NCBI GenBank assembly: GCA_027449545.1
Contig: DAIDLI010000122.1
Coordinates: 62,001-126,000 of the forward strand
Direction of reading: 5' to 3'
Source of the DNA: Acidobacteriaceae bacterium
GTDB lineage: Bacteria; Acidobacteriota; Terriglobia; Terriglobales; Acidobacteriaceae
DNA: 64,000 nucleotides
Position numbers and translations under genes: made by a program. The notes beneath the pieces are model-generated. The model saw nothing but the letters and a program-made list of their open reading frames with translations, was not told where the DNA came from and searched no databases. Positions 19,329 through 26,883 of the stretch are shown here, in pieces (within the stretch, counting starts at the first letter, position 1; each line of letters begins with the position of its first letter).

Positions 19329-20798
19329 TTACCCGATCTGCAGTTGAGCCGGCTGACGATCCGCGCTTCCTGAAAACTCGAGCCGGGCTTGTCCCTTCGA
19401 CAAATCCACACCCAGGTGTGCTGTGTGCTTGTCGCACCTCCAATTGATCTCAAGCAGATGCTGCGCCGAAGATGCGAAGCTGCATCCCCCGCCAAAAGCG
19501 GGATGCGAGTTCCTCATGCGAATCAACTCAATCAGTTGCTTCACGAGAGGAGAAGAGAGGCGCGCTTGGATTTCTTCTGCGGTGAAGTAGTGCCGGTTGA
19601 TGTCGCGGCCTACACCAGTCCGGGCAAGAAGATCCAGATCGTTCGTGGTGCCCAGTAATCCCACGTAATAAACCTGCGGAATGCCCGGAACGAAGAACTG
19701 AATGGCACGCGCAATGAGATAGAGCGCTTCGTCTCTTCCCAGTGCATCCAGATACGTGCAATTCACCTGATATAAATCGAGATTATTGGCAGCGGCCCCG
19801 GTTGCCTGCTTGCTCTCGCCGTTGCTGCGAGCGTGGATCGTCTCCACCAGGGCATTGATTTGTGCTGGATTCAGTAGACCCGGATTGCCTTCTGCATCAC
19901 CGCCCACATCCACCACACCAATCCCATCGTGTGTGTCGAGCACGGTAATGGCATTCAGCGGCCGAATCTTGAGCCATTTCATCAGCGGTTCGCAATCCGA
20001 GGTAAACAGCGCATGCAGCACAAGCGGCGGCAGGGCGAAGTCGTAGACCAGATCCACTTGGCGGGCGATCTCGATCTGCTGCTTGTAATAGCTGTGAATC
20101 TCCACCAGGACTTCAATTCCCAGAGCCTTGGCCTGCTGAGAAAGACCGTCGATGAATGTGAAGGTCTCGGGAATCATGAAGCAACTGGTTCCCGGCTTCT
20201 TGATTGCGTATCCGGCCGCATCGAGTCTTATCGAAGTGATTCCCGCTTCATGGAAGCGTTGCAGAATTCCGTTCAGGTACTCCTGCGTTTTTGCGTGGCG
20301 TACATCCAGGTCCACCTGTTCGGGCGTGAAGGTAGTCCACAGCAGCCGTTTTTCCCCGTTTGCCAGCGTCGTATAGGTAAACGGCAGGCCCGGCCGGGGA
20401 CGGTAGATCTTCAGAAGCTGCGCTTCGGTCGCTCCGTCAGGGAAGACGCGGTCCATCGTCAGGAACATGCGCCCAAATGCTGAGCTTGCCCCGTTTCGAG
20501 AGAAATCCTGGAACTGTCGGGATCGGCTGGAAGCATGATTCACAATCAGATCCGCCATCACATCTACTGTCTGTGTCAGCTCGCGCAGGTCCTCCCAGGT
20601 GCCCAGCCGTGGATCCACGCGGGTATGGTCGATCGGATCAAATCCCGCGTCAGCGCCATCAATGGGGTCAAAGAACGGCAGCAGGTGAGCCCCGCCGAAG
20701 ACGTCCTGGAGGGGTCCCTTGAGCAGGGCGTGCAATGCGGATATGCCGCCTCCGGAGAGGCGGTCGACATAGGCGATGAGGTGGACTTGATTCTTCAT
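19329..20798 (-). CDS. gtfA: Sucrose phosphorylase (GH13_18)
   Basis: A 489-residue cytoplasmic enzyme converting sucrose and phosphate to alpha-glucose-1-phosphate and fructose. The catalytic residues are Asp193 (SIRLDAAGY), Glu233 (VLVEIHSYY) and Asp291 (LDTHDGIG), each one position later than the residues I recall from Bifidobacterium adolescentis sucrose phosphorylase (192, 232, 290). Asp50, His235 and the NLDLYQVN segment that lines the sucrose site also agree. This favours sucrose over the sucrose-6-phosphate or glucosylglycerate enzymes of the same subfamily, although those cannot be fully excluded. It heads a three-gene operon with two MFS carriers and lies behind a consensus promoter at about -230. 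Confidence 0.88.
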   Translation of the reverse strand: MKNQVHLIAYVDRLSGGGISALHALLKGPLQDVFGGAHLLPFFDPIDGADAGFDPIDHTRVDPRLGTWEDLRELTQTVDVMADLIVNHASSRSRQFQDFSRNGASSAFGRMFLTMDRVFPDGATEAQLLKIYRPRPGLPFTYTTLANGEKRLLWTTFTPEQVDLDVRHAKTQEYLNGILQRFHEAGITSIRLDAAGYAIKKPGTSCFMIPETFTFIDGLSQQAKALGIEVLVEIHSYYKQQIEIARQVDLVYDFALPPLVLHALFTSDCEPLMKWLKIRPLNAITVLDTHDGIGVVDVGGDAEGNPGLLNPAQINALVETIHARSNGESKQATGAAANNLDLYQVNCTYLDALGRDEALYLIARAIQFFVPGIPQVYYVGLLGTTNDLDLLARTGVGRDINRHYFTAEEIQARLSSPLVKQLIELIRMRNSHPAFGGGCSFASSAQHLLEINWRCDKHTAHLGVDLSKGQARLEFSGSADRQPAQLQIG

Positions 20799-21033
20799 GT
20801 AGGAGAGCCCTGGCTCGTTCTACGAGACGACCTTTCCGATAGCTGCACCAGACAAGGCAGGCAGGAGAGGTGCGGTTCAAAGTCAGCCGCGTGCTCGGCT
20901 CGCCCTCTTTCTCGTCTGCCCAACTGCAAACATTCCAGTGTTAGCGCAACGTGGAAGCAACACCGGCACGAACTTAGCCATCGGACGGTCCGCAAGCACC
21001 TTCGGGGCGCATTTTGCACCTGGTTCGAAAGGA

Positions 21034-21063
21034 ACTATAGGAATCCATCGTATACGCTGTCAA
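21034..21063 (-). promoter_or_regulatory. Sigma-70 promoter of the sucrose-phosphorylase operon
   Basis: On the minus strand, TTGACA (21063-21058) and TATAGT (21039-21034) are separated by 18 bases. The -35 box is a perfect match and the -10 box matches five of six positions. Transcription would start near 21027, leaving a leader of about 230 bases before ATG 20798. Confidence 0.7.
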
Positions 21064-21092
21064 CGCTTCAGGCTCCGGCACTGGACGAAGAA

Positions 21093-21115
21093 ATGTAAAT
21101 AAGTTGTATGTACAG
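21093..21115. promoter_or_regulatory. Candidate operator box 1 in the divergent regulatory region
   Basis: The sequence ATGTAAATAAGTTGTATG starts here and shares 15 of 18 positions with box 2. Its end forms TTGTATGTACAG, close to the TTGTACGTACAA palindrome known for AraR-type GntR/LacI hybrid regulators. It lies about 30 bases upstream of the -35 box of the sucrose-phosphorylase promoter. Confidence 0.5.
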
Positions 21116-21350
21116 ATTGCCGATCGGGCGGGCGAATACCGTGGGCTTTCTGGCCGGACCCGGTTTCGAGGCCTTCCAGCCGAGCCTTCCTTCTTTTCCG
21201 CAATTCTTTCGGCGCAGAGCGCCCAGGGGGCGATTGGAACGACCACGGAGCATTCGCCTAACATCTGCAACAATCCCGCCCACCCGGACGTCTCGGCATT
21301 GAGTTCGTGTTCGGCCATGGCGAAAATGAGGCGAGACATTTCGGCGTCTA

Positions 21351-21368
21351 ATGTAATCAAGTTGTATA
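21351..21368. promoter_or_regulatory. Candidate operator box 2 upstream of the regulator gene
   Basis: ATGTAATCAAGTTGTATA repeats box 1 in direct orientation 258 bases away, with three mismatches. It lies 73 bases before the chosen start of the regulator gene, a suitable place for autoregulation. Confidence 0.45.
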
Positions 21369-21440
21369 GGCTGGTATGCGGGTGTTAATGTGTTGTGCGA
21401 GATTTCTCATCGCTCCGTAAGCTGCCCGGAAGGATCGCAA

Positions 21441-22544
21441 ATGATTCAACATAAGTACCGCGAGATCTTGGAGAAGATACAGGGGGATATCGCTTCGGGC
21501 CGGTACAAGCCCGGCCAGCGGCTCCCGAGCGAGGCGGAGTTGGTGCGTCGCTATAGCGCCTCAAGAATGACGGTCTTTCGAGCCATGCACGAGTTGCAGA
21601 CCCTGGGTATGGTCACCCGGCGCGTCGGCTCGGGGACCTTTGTCTCACAGGTATCCAACTCGGGGAGCCTGGTGTTTGGGCTGCTGATTCCGGAGTTGGG
21701 GCAGACTGAGATCTTCGAGGCCATCTGCAAAGGAATGATGGAAGCGCCGCAGGCCACTCACCATTCCCTCCTGTGGGGCAACGCCGGAGCCGGATCGGAG
21801 AAGGAGAAAGAAGAGATCGCGGAGCAGCTCTGCCGGCATTACATTGCGCAGAAGGTTTCCGGCGTGTTCTTTGCTCCGGTGGAGTTTTCTCCGGGGAGAT
21901 ACCAGGCCAACCATCGCATCGTAGCGGCTCTCGACCGGGCACGCATTCCGGTAGTTCTCCTCGACCGCTGCCTGGAGCCTTATCCGCGGCGCAGTAATTA
22001 CGATCTGGTGGGCATCGATAACCGCCGCACGGCGTACCTAGCCACGGAACACCTGATCAACGCTGGAGCGAAGCGCATCGCATTCTTTGCTCGGCCGCAG
22101 TCGGCGCCCACGGTGGATGCGCGCATTGCCGGCTACCACGAGGCCATTCAGTCTTTATCGCAGCAGTTTGGAACCGATCTTGCTATGGTTGGAGATCCTT
22201 CCGATGTCAAGCTGGTCAAAGCGCTGCTGAAGAAACACCGCCCCGACGCCTTCGTCTGCGGCAATGATCTTACCGCGGGCGTCCTGATGCACACACTCAT
22301 GGAATTGGGCCTGCAGATTCCCAATGATATTCGCATCGTGGGGATTGATGATGTGCGTTATGCGCGTCTGCTGCCCGTCCCGCTGACCACACAGCATCAG
22401 CCCTGTCGGGACATCGGCCGAGTGGCGCTGGCTGTCATGTTGGAGAGAATTGCCAATCCCGATCTGCCGACGCGCGATGTGCTTCTGGGATGCAAGCTGA
22501 TCGTTCGGCGCTCCTGTGGAGCACGCCCGGGAAATGCGGGATAG
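21441..22544 (+). CDS. GntR-type wHTH / LacI-type effector domain transcription regulator (AraR-like)
   Basis: A 367-residue regulator combining two families. Residues 1-75 form a GntR winged helix (YREILEKIQGDIASGRYKPG, LPSEAELVRRY, SRMTVFRAMHEL, GSGTFVSQ). The remainder is a periplasmic-binding-protein-like sugar-sensing domain of LacI type (LVFGLLIPELG, VVLLDRC, GIDNRRTAYLATEHLINAGAKRIAFF, DAFVCGNDLTAGVLM). ATG 21441 is chosen over frame starts from 21390 because AAGGATCG precedes it and the helix-turn-helix begins directly after. The arrangement is that of AraR of Bacillus. It is divergent from the sucrose-phosphorylase operon and is the natural candidate to control it through the repeated boxes in the shared region. 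Confidence 0.88.
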   Translation: MIQHKYREILEKIQGDIASGRYKPGQRLPSEAELVRRYSASRMTVFRAMHELQTLGMVTRRVGSGTFVSQVSNSGSLVFGLLIPELGQTEIFEAICKGMMEAPQATHHSLLWGNAGAGSEKEKEEIAEQLCRHYIAQKVSGVFFAPVEFSPGRYQANHRIVAALDRARIPVVLLDRCLEPYPRRSNYDLVGIDNRRTAYLATEHLINAGAKRIAFFARPQSAPTVDARIAGYHEAIQSLSQQFGTDLAMVGDPSDVKLVKALLKKHRPDAFVCGNDLTAGVLMHTLMELGLQIPNDIRIVGIDDVRYARLLPVPLTTQHQPCRDIGRVALAVMLERIANPDLPTRDVLLGCKLIVRRSCGARPGNAG

Positions 22545-22681
22545 CTGCTGAATCCGAGCGCGGGCTCGGGACCTTGGGGGCTTATCTCGCAGTTCCTCAC
22601 AGGCATCTACCGAACCCTACTTCTGAAACTCGTCACCTGTGCTTAGCTCGGGGCCCCCGAGTCCTTATATATAGGTTGACG

Positions 22682-22698
22682 CCGGCTCAACGAGCCGG
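22682..22698. repeat. Small perfect inverted repeat between regulator and nucleotidyltransferase genes
   Basis: CCGGCTC, AAC, GAGCCGG forms a 7-bp hairpin between two convergent genes. No T-run follows on either strand, so terminator function is uncertain. Confidence 0.4.
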
Positions 22699-22784
22699 AT
22701 CGGCTACCGAGTGATCCCGATCAACACCGTTGCTTGGGGGAAGTCGAGGATTTTGACCGTTGACTCGATCAGCCAACTAACCAC

Positions 22785-24053
22785 TCAAGCAGAGGGCTGC
22801 TTTGAATTACCCAGATGGGGTGAAAAGCGCCGTAACACCCGCACAATCCACAGAAACGGGCGCAGCGGGGCATAGGCCCAGAAGAATTTGTCGGGAAGTC
22901 GAACCAAAGCGAAATCATCCGCACGGTAAGTGGCTTCCCTGAGACTTTGACGCCAAGTTTTGTGCGGTCTGAGCGCGCGGTCGAATCGGATTTCGCACAG
23001 TTTTTCCCAGAGGAAGGAAAATGAGGGAACCATGGCCGTTTCCTTGAATCGCTGCAGCCGGCGAGTCGTGTGTCTGATGAGAAGGGGGGGCAAATTGGCA
23101 ATCGGCTCTGAGTCGTCGAAAGGCAAAGGAAGACCATACACCTCGTTTAGCAAGCGCAGAGCTAACAACAGGGGCCGCTCTTGAATTGCCGCTCGGGTGC
23201 GATCATCGGCAGCATTCCAATCCACGTACTTGATGGCGTATAGCCGCGCTAGATCTCCCAGCCACTTGGCTCGGAACCATGCGTGCTCACTACCGTGCTC
23301 GCAGAGGTAGAGCGTTTGGTCGATTGAGTCCATGCGCCGGAAGGTGGCTCCCGACCAAGTTGAATGAACGCTTCTGGCCCAGCAGCCGGCAGTTTGCTCA
23401 GGCTGATGAGAAAGGATGCTCCAGTGGAGTTCAAGGAAGCCATTGCGTGGGTGCACGTAGCCTACGTGATGCGCATGCCGCCAAACTGCTGCGCTCTGTT
23501 GAGGAGTCAAAAAGGATAGGAAGCGGTCAGACTCGATCGTACGCCAGCCCATGTCTTCGAGGCGCTTGGTTGCTCTAGGGTAATCCTCCTCGGTCACCAG
23601 CACGTCCAAATCCCAAGACTGCCGAATTCCCGTATCTCCATAAAGCTCGAGCGAAAGCAGTGGCCCTTTGAGCGGGATGACCGGAATCTCCGCGCGGTTG
23701 AAATTCCGAATCACCTCCGCCAGCGCCGTGGTGCGGTGAAGCGCCGCCAGGCGGCAGGCTCGGTCGCGCCTCTGCAATTCTCCTCGCACGGCAGCGGGAA
23801 CATTGATGCCGGGCGTGCGTGTGAGAGCGGCCCAACTCAGCGCCGGCGTGCGATGCCGATCAACCAGCGCGAGATACTCCTGCCAATCGGGGCCACCGGC
23901 AACTGCTTGGCGAATCGCGTATTCCTGATGCGCACGCCACGAGTCCGGCGCCAACCACGATGTAGCGATCAATAAGCGAAATGCAGAGCTGCATTCCTGC
24001 AGCCAGAATTGAGTTGGTGTGGGACCAGCGATGAGAGGTCTTCTCACGGACAT
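22785..24053 (-). CDS. Lasso-cluster nucleotidyltransferase family protein (PF14907 type)
   Basis: A 422-residue protein. ATG 24053 is preceded by GGAAAG; a TTG seven codons upstream is less likely. The central segment IPLKGPLLSLELYGDTGIRQSWDLDVLV carries the KG motif and the DLD acidic pair typical of NTP_transf_5 proteins, followed by YPRATKRLEDMGW. HHVGYVHPRNGFLELHWSI and LCEHGSEHAWFRAKWLGDLARL are also family-like. Homologues occur next to HPr-kinase-like proteins in lasso-peptide clusters of the paeninodin/pseudomycoidin type, where they are linked to extra modification of the phosphorylated C-terminal residue. Here the gene is divergent from the operon with kinase, B1, B2, precursor and cyclase. 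The substrate is not known. Confidence 0.75.
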   Translation of the reverse strand: MSVRRPLIAGPTPTQFWLQECSSAFRLLIATSWLAPDSWRAHQEYAIRQAVAGGPDWQEYLALVDRHRTPALSWAALTRTPGINVPAAVRGELQRRDRACRLAALHRTTALAEVIRNFNRAEIPVIPLKGPLLSLELYGDTGIRQSWDLDVLVTEEDYPRATKRLEDMGWRTIESDRFLSFLTPQQSAAVWRHAHHVGYVHPRNGFLELHWSILSHQPEQTAGCWARSVHSTWSGATFRRMDSIDQTLYLCEHGSEHAWFRAKWLGDLARLYAIKYVDWNAADDRTRAAIQERPLLLALRLLNEVYGLPLPFDDSEPIANLPPLLIRHTTRRLQRFKETAMVPSFSFLWEKLCEIRFDRALRPHKTWRQSLREATYRADDFALVRLPDKFFWAYAPLRPFLWIVRVLRRFSPHLGNSKQPSA

Positions 24054-24965
24054 GATCTTTCCATTTGAACGCAAAGATGGTGATCGGCGAAAGTGGTAAA
24101 GTCACGCCTGAGAATATAGACGAACGGATGGGTTGTGCTTTGGGATTGAGCGCCACAGCGGGCGGTTGACTTAAGCGCACCTTATGCAACAGGTATTGAC
24201 CATCCAGGAATTGCCAGGGCACCGGCTCATACCAGCCCAGCGCGGTGAACTCGTGCCAACGCACGGAGCAGTATGGTGTGTCATTTCCCAAGATCTGAGG
24301 CTTGATCGTTAGCTGCGCCAACTCCACACGCAGACGCAGGGTCTCCATATGTCCAGCCGCCAATTCCGCGTTCCGGCCAGAGCCGCCCAGCCTACCGGCC
24401 CGCTGCGCCGTCCCTCAGCTCGCCAACGTCTGTTCCACTATTCCAAGCTTCGGAGACGCTCTGCCCCAATTCCATCAAGCGCACCGCCTCCTGCCGGAAC
24501 TCAAGCGTGGAGATTTTCTGCGGCATCTTCGCCGTCTTCGTCTTCCTTCCGCAGTATAATCACTGTGCGAAGGGGCGCGTTTCCCCTGGAGAAAGCTCAA
24601 CATAATCTAAATTGGGGAATGCGGACCACCGGCCGGCGATGGCAAATTACATTGTCGTTCATTCGCTTGCTTGTTCGTCATGCGGTTCACAACGCGCGCC
24701 GAACTCCCTGCGCCTTCCGGATCGGCGGCAACCAAGGCTCTCCGAATCGACAGCCGTTCCTGACGCTGCGGTTCTGCATCTGCTGGAACGGCATTTTCCC
24801 GGTCAACGAACTTTGAAAAGGAGAAAGTTGGATAGCGGCCATATCGAAGTCCAAGGATCTTTCCGTGCGAGGGGCAATTCAGCATCGGTCCTCGCTCGGC
24901 GAGGCCCCACAAAAGATCCTACTGTGCGGCCGTCCGCACCCCATGCGGTAGAACCAAACTCCTGT
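24054..24965. other. Long noncoding divergent region of the lasso cluster
   Basis: About 900 bases between the nucleotidyltransferase and the kinase-like gene. Open frames on the plus strand (24302-24559, 24349-24816 and the extension of the kinase frame from 24612) and one on the minus strand (ending at 23860) have no recognisable domain and show poor codon patterns. The region probably contains the promoters of both transcription units. Its length is unusual for a compact biosynthetic cluster, and a decayed gene cannot be ruled out. Confidence 0.45.
24554..24559 (+). promoter_or_regulatory. Candidate -10 box for the lasso operon
   Basis: A perfect TATAAT lies in an otherwise GC-rich stretch, about 400 bases upstream of the first lasso gene. 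No good -35 box was found at the expected distance, so this is weak. Confidence 0.3.
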
Positions 24966-25874
24966 GTGCGACGATATGTCATCTCAGGACTGCTGGTTGA
25001 CTCGGCTCTCGAGTTGCACTCCGCCGTGGAGGCAGCGGCACCATCCGATACCCCCGACGTGACCATCGTGGAGGGCGAAGTGCCTGTGCACCTGTGCGAC
25101 CCACGGCATTCGACCGCCGCATGGGAGGCAAGGCGCGGGGAATTTTTGCTGCGGGTTCCGGAAGTGGCGGATTTCCTGATCAGCGAGGGCCGGAGCATCT
25201 TGTTTAAGCCGATTTCTGGCTGCGAGTTGCACACGATCGCTCTCTACCTCGTGGGAACCTGCTTTGCCATACTCTTGCAGCAGCGCGGTGAACTTGTGCT
25301 CCATGCCAGCGCAATTTCAGTGGGTGGACGCGCAGTGCTGTTCTGCGGCGCGTCGGGAGCGGGAAAATCCACGCTTGCAGCGCTTCTGTGCCGACGGGGA
25401 TATGGCCTGATCAGCGATGACATTTGCATTCTGACGCTCTCGGCGGATGATCGCTACGTGGTGCGGCCGGACGGACGCATGCTCAAGTTGTGGTCCAATT
25501 CGCTGGACTTCCTGGAGTGGAGAACGGCGGCCCAGAGAGCTGTGCGCAGCGATCTGGACAAGTACTTCGTTGCTCCGCCGGGAAACAGACTTGCCGCGCA
25601 AACTGTGGGCGCAGTATATCTGATACGTGACGCCTTGCCGGATGAGCCTGATTCCCTTCGTCGACTGCGAACGCTGGAAGGCATGAGAGAACTGAGGCGC
25701 AATGCATATCGTCCTGCGCTCGTCTCTGCAATGGACATGGAAGCATCGTACTTCGCCGGCTCGGCAGCCCTGCAAGTATCCGCGGGGATTTTTTGCCTCT
25801 CCAGAAAGCGCGACTTCACCGCCGCGGATGGGCTGGTCGAGTTGCTGGAAGAGCACTGGAGAAGCCTGTTTTGA
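24966..25874 (+). CDS. HPr-kinase-like P-loop protein, probable lasso-peptide serine kinase (K)
   Basis: The conserved region starts at GTG 24966 (VRRYVISGLLVDSALEL), giving 302 residues, the usual size for this group; the frame is open from ATG 24612, but the extra 118 residues resemble nothing. Residues 128-135 (GASGAGKS) form a Walker A loop, and GLISDDICIL a Walker-B-like strand. The approach VLHASAISVGGRAVLFCG is characteristic of HPr kinase C-terminal-domain proteins in lasso clusters. Characterised members (paeninodin, pseudomycoidin systems) phosphorylate the C-terminal serine of the precursor. The precursor here ends in serine, which fits. The gene is first in the operon, 17 bases before the B1 gene. 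Confidence 0.82.
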   Translation: MRRYVISGLLVDSALELHSAVEAAAPSDTPDVTIVEGEVPVHLCDPRHSTAAWEARRGEFLLRVPEVADFLISEGRSILFKPISGCELHTIALYLVGTCFAILLQQRGELVLHASAISVGGRAVLFCGASGAGKSTLAALLCRRGYGLISDDICILTLSADDRYVVRPDGRMLKLWSNSLDFLEWRTAAQRAVRSDLDKYFVAPPGNRLAAQTVGAVYLIRDALPDEPDSLRRLRTLEGMRELRRNAYRPALVSAMDMEASYFAGSAALQVSAGIFCLSRKRDFTAADGLVELLEEHWRSLF

Positions 25875-25891
25875 GTGCTACGACTATCGAG

Positions 25892-26179
25892 ATGAATGAG
25901 CGCAGCGTCTATTCGCGCCGGGACGGATGGATATCCGCCTGGGTAGGGGATGAGCTCATCATGATGAGCGCCGAGAGCAGCGTGTATCTGAGCCTATCGC
26001 ACGTTGGCGGGCGGATTTGGGAGCTTTTGGAGGCGCCCCGGACAGCAAATAGCCTGTGCCAAGCGCTTGCAACCGAATATACGATGGGCTCAGTCGATAT
26101 TCGCGCCGAGGTTCTTGCGTTCCTGGAGAAGCTGGTCACACAAGATGCGATTGAGGTCGATTCTCAGCAGGTGGTCTAA
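25892..26179 (+). CDS. PqqD-family leader-recognition protein (lasso B1, RRE)
   Basis: A 95-residue protein with the RiPP recognition element fold of PqqD. The start is ATG 25892, 17 bases after the kinase stop codon. Typical PqqD features are visible: an N-terminal beta-hairpin (GWISAWVGDELIMMSAESSVYLSLSHVGGRIWELL) and a winged-helix part (TANSLCQALATEYTMG ... VLAFLEKLVTQDAIEV). In lasso biosynthesis B1 binds the precursor leader and presents it to the B2 peptidase. The 3' end overlaps the B2 start, consistent with split B1/B2 proteins outside the proteobacterial microcin J25 type. Confidence 0.88.
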   Translation: MNERSVYSRRDGWISAWVGDELIMMSAESSVYLSLSHVGGRIWELLEAPRTANSLCQALATEYTMGSVDIRAEVLAFLEKLVTQDAIEVDSQQVV

Positions 26180-26603
26180 ATTCCGATCTCTCCATCGCAG
26201 CCGGCGGCTGCTGCTGATGGAAGCAGTGTTCTGGCTCCTGATCGCCGAATGCGTCATTCGTGTACTTCCCTTTCCGCGGATTGCCCGTCTTCTTGGCACG
26301 CTACGGCCGCCTGGCCCGGTGCAAGATAGGCCGAACGGGGAATCTGCTGCGCGCGAAATTTCGTGGGCAATCGACCGAGCAGCTCGCGCGTTGCCGGTGT
26401 CGGTGGTTTGCTTCCCGCGCGCGCTTGCGGCGTGGCACATGCTGCATAGGCGAAACATCGCGGCGCGTCTACACTTCGGCGCCTCGCGCGATTCTGGCAG
26501 CGCCCAGCTTCGGACTCATGCCTGGCTGGATGCGAGCGGCGTCGAGGTGACTGGTTACCCTGAAGCACACCGATGCGTCGAGATCGGCCATTTTGCTCGG
26601 TAA
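26145..26603 (+). CDS. Lasso peptide biosynthesis B2 protein (transglutaminase-like leader peptidase)
   Basis: A 152-residue protein of PF13471. ATG 26145 lies inside the end of the B1 gene (35-base overlap), and the N-terminus MRLRSILSRWSKFRSLHRSRRLLLMEAVFW fits the family's basic, then hydrophobic start; ATG 26217 would remove the conserved basic region. Cys89 in VVCFPRALAAWHML and His125 in THAWLDASG are the predicted catalytic pair. Their spacing of 36 residues equals what I recall for McjB. The third acidic residue is less clear (Asp127 is nearest). B2 removes the leader peptide before cyclisation. It is followed by the precursor gene. Confidence 0.88.
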   Translation: MRLRSILSRWSKFRSLHRSRRLLLMEAVFWLLIAECVIRVLPFPRIARLLGTLRPPGPVQDRPNGESAAREISWAIDRAARALPVSVVCFPRALAAWHMLHRRNIAARLHFGASRDSGSAQLRTHAWLDASGVEVTGYPEAHRCVEIGHFAR

Positions 26604-26687
26604 AAGGTTGTCGCGGTAACATGTATGGACCGGCATAGCAGCATCTTTAAAAAACAACCATCCTTTCCCCGCACAATGTGGAGGCTT

Positions 26688-26843
26688 ATGAACCCCCAAG
26701 AGTCTTTGAGTGAACCGAACGCCGGCGCCCCTCTGCAGGAGCGCCGCCTGTGGGAGACACCAACGATCGAAGTGCTTGAGGTTCGCGAAACCGAGAGCGG
26801 TGTGTCAGTCCCGTCGTCCGACGCCTTAACTTTGCTTTCTTAA
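26688..26843 (+). CDS. Lasso peptide precursor, predicted core SGVSVPSSDALTLLS
   Basis: A 51-residue peptide between the B2 and cyclase genes. ATG 26688 follows a GGAGG site at 26680-26684; starts at 26625 and 26676 are in frame but lack such a site. The leader contains WETPTIEVLEVRETE, which fits the lasso recognition pattern (aromatic, x2, Pro, x, hydrophobic) and closely resembles what I recall of the paeninodin leader. Threonine 35 is at -2 if the core starts at Ser37. This places Asp at core position 9 for a Ser1-Asp9 ring, leaving a six-residue tail A-L-T-L-L-S ending in serine. An alternative, Gly1-Asp8, puts threonine at -3 and is less favoured. Confidence 0.82.
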   Translation: MNPQESLSEPNAGAPLQERRLWETPTIEVLEVRETESGVSVPSSDALTLLS

Positions 26844-26883
26844 TCGCAAGTCAGGGTCGATTTCTAGCGTGGGCGCCGGAATA

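Larger units (their letters stand above)
20799..21440. other. Divergent regulatory region, noncoding
   Basis: The 642 bases between the sucrose-phosphorylase and regulator genes contain no credible gene. They hold the consensus minus-strand promoter, two copies of an 18-bp box and a long 5' leader for the operon. I saw no riboswitch-like structure in the leader. Confidence 0.6.

Noticed and set aside
24612..24965. An N-terminal extension of the HPr-kinase-like protein by 118 residues
   Set aside because: The extra sequence resembles no domain and the conserved family start (V/M-RRYxISGL) is at 24966; kept as a possibility only.
26688..26843. Alternative lasso core beginning at glycine (Gly1-Asp8 ring)
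   Set aside because: It places the conserved leader threonine at -3 instead of -2. Glycine is a more common first residue, so it remains the second choice.
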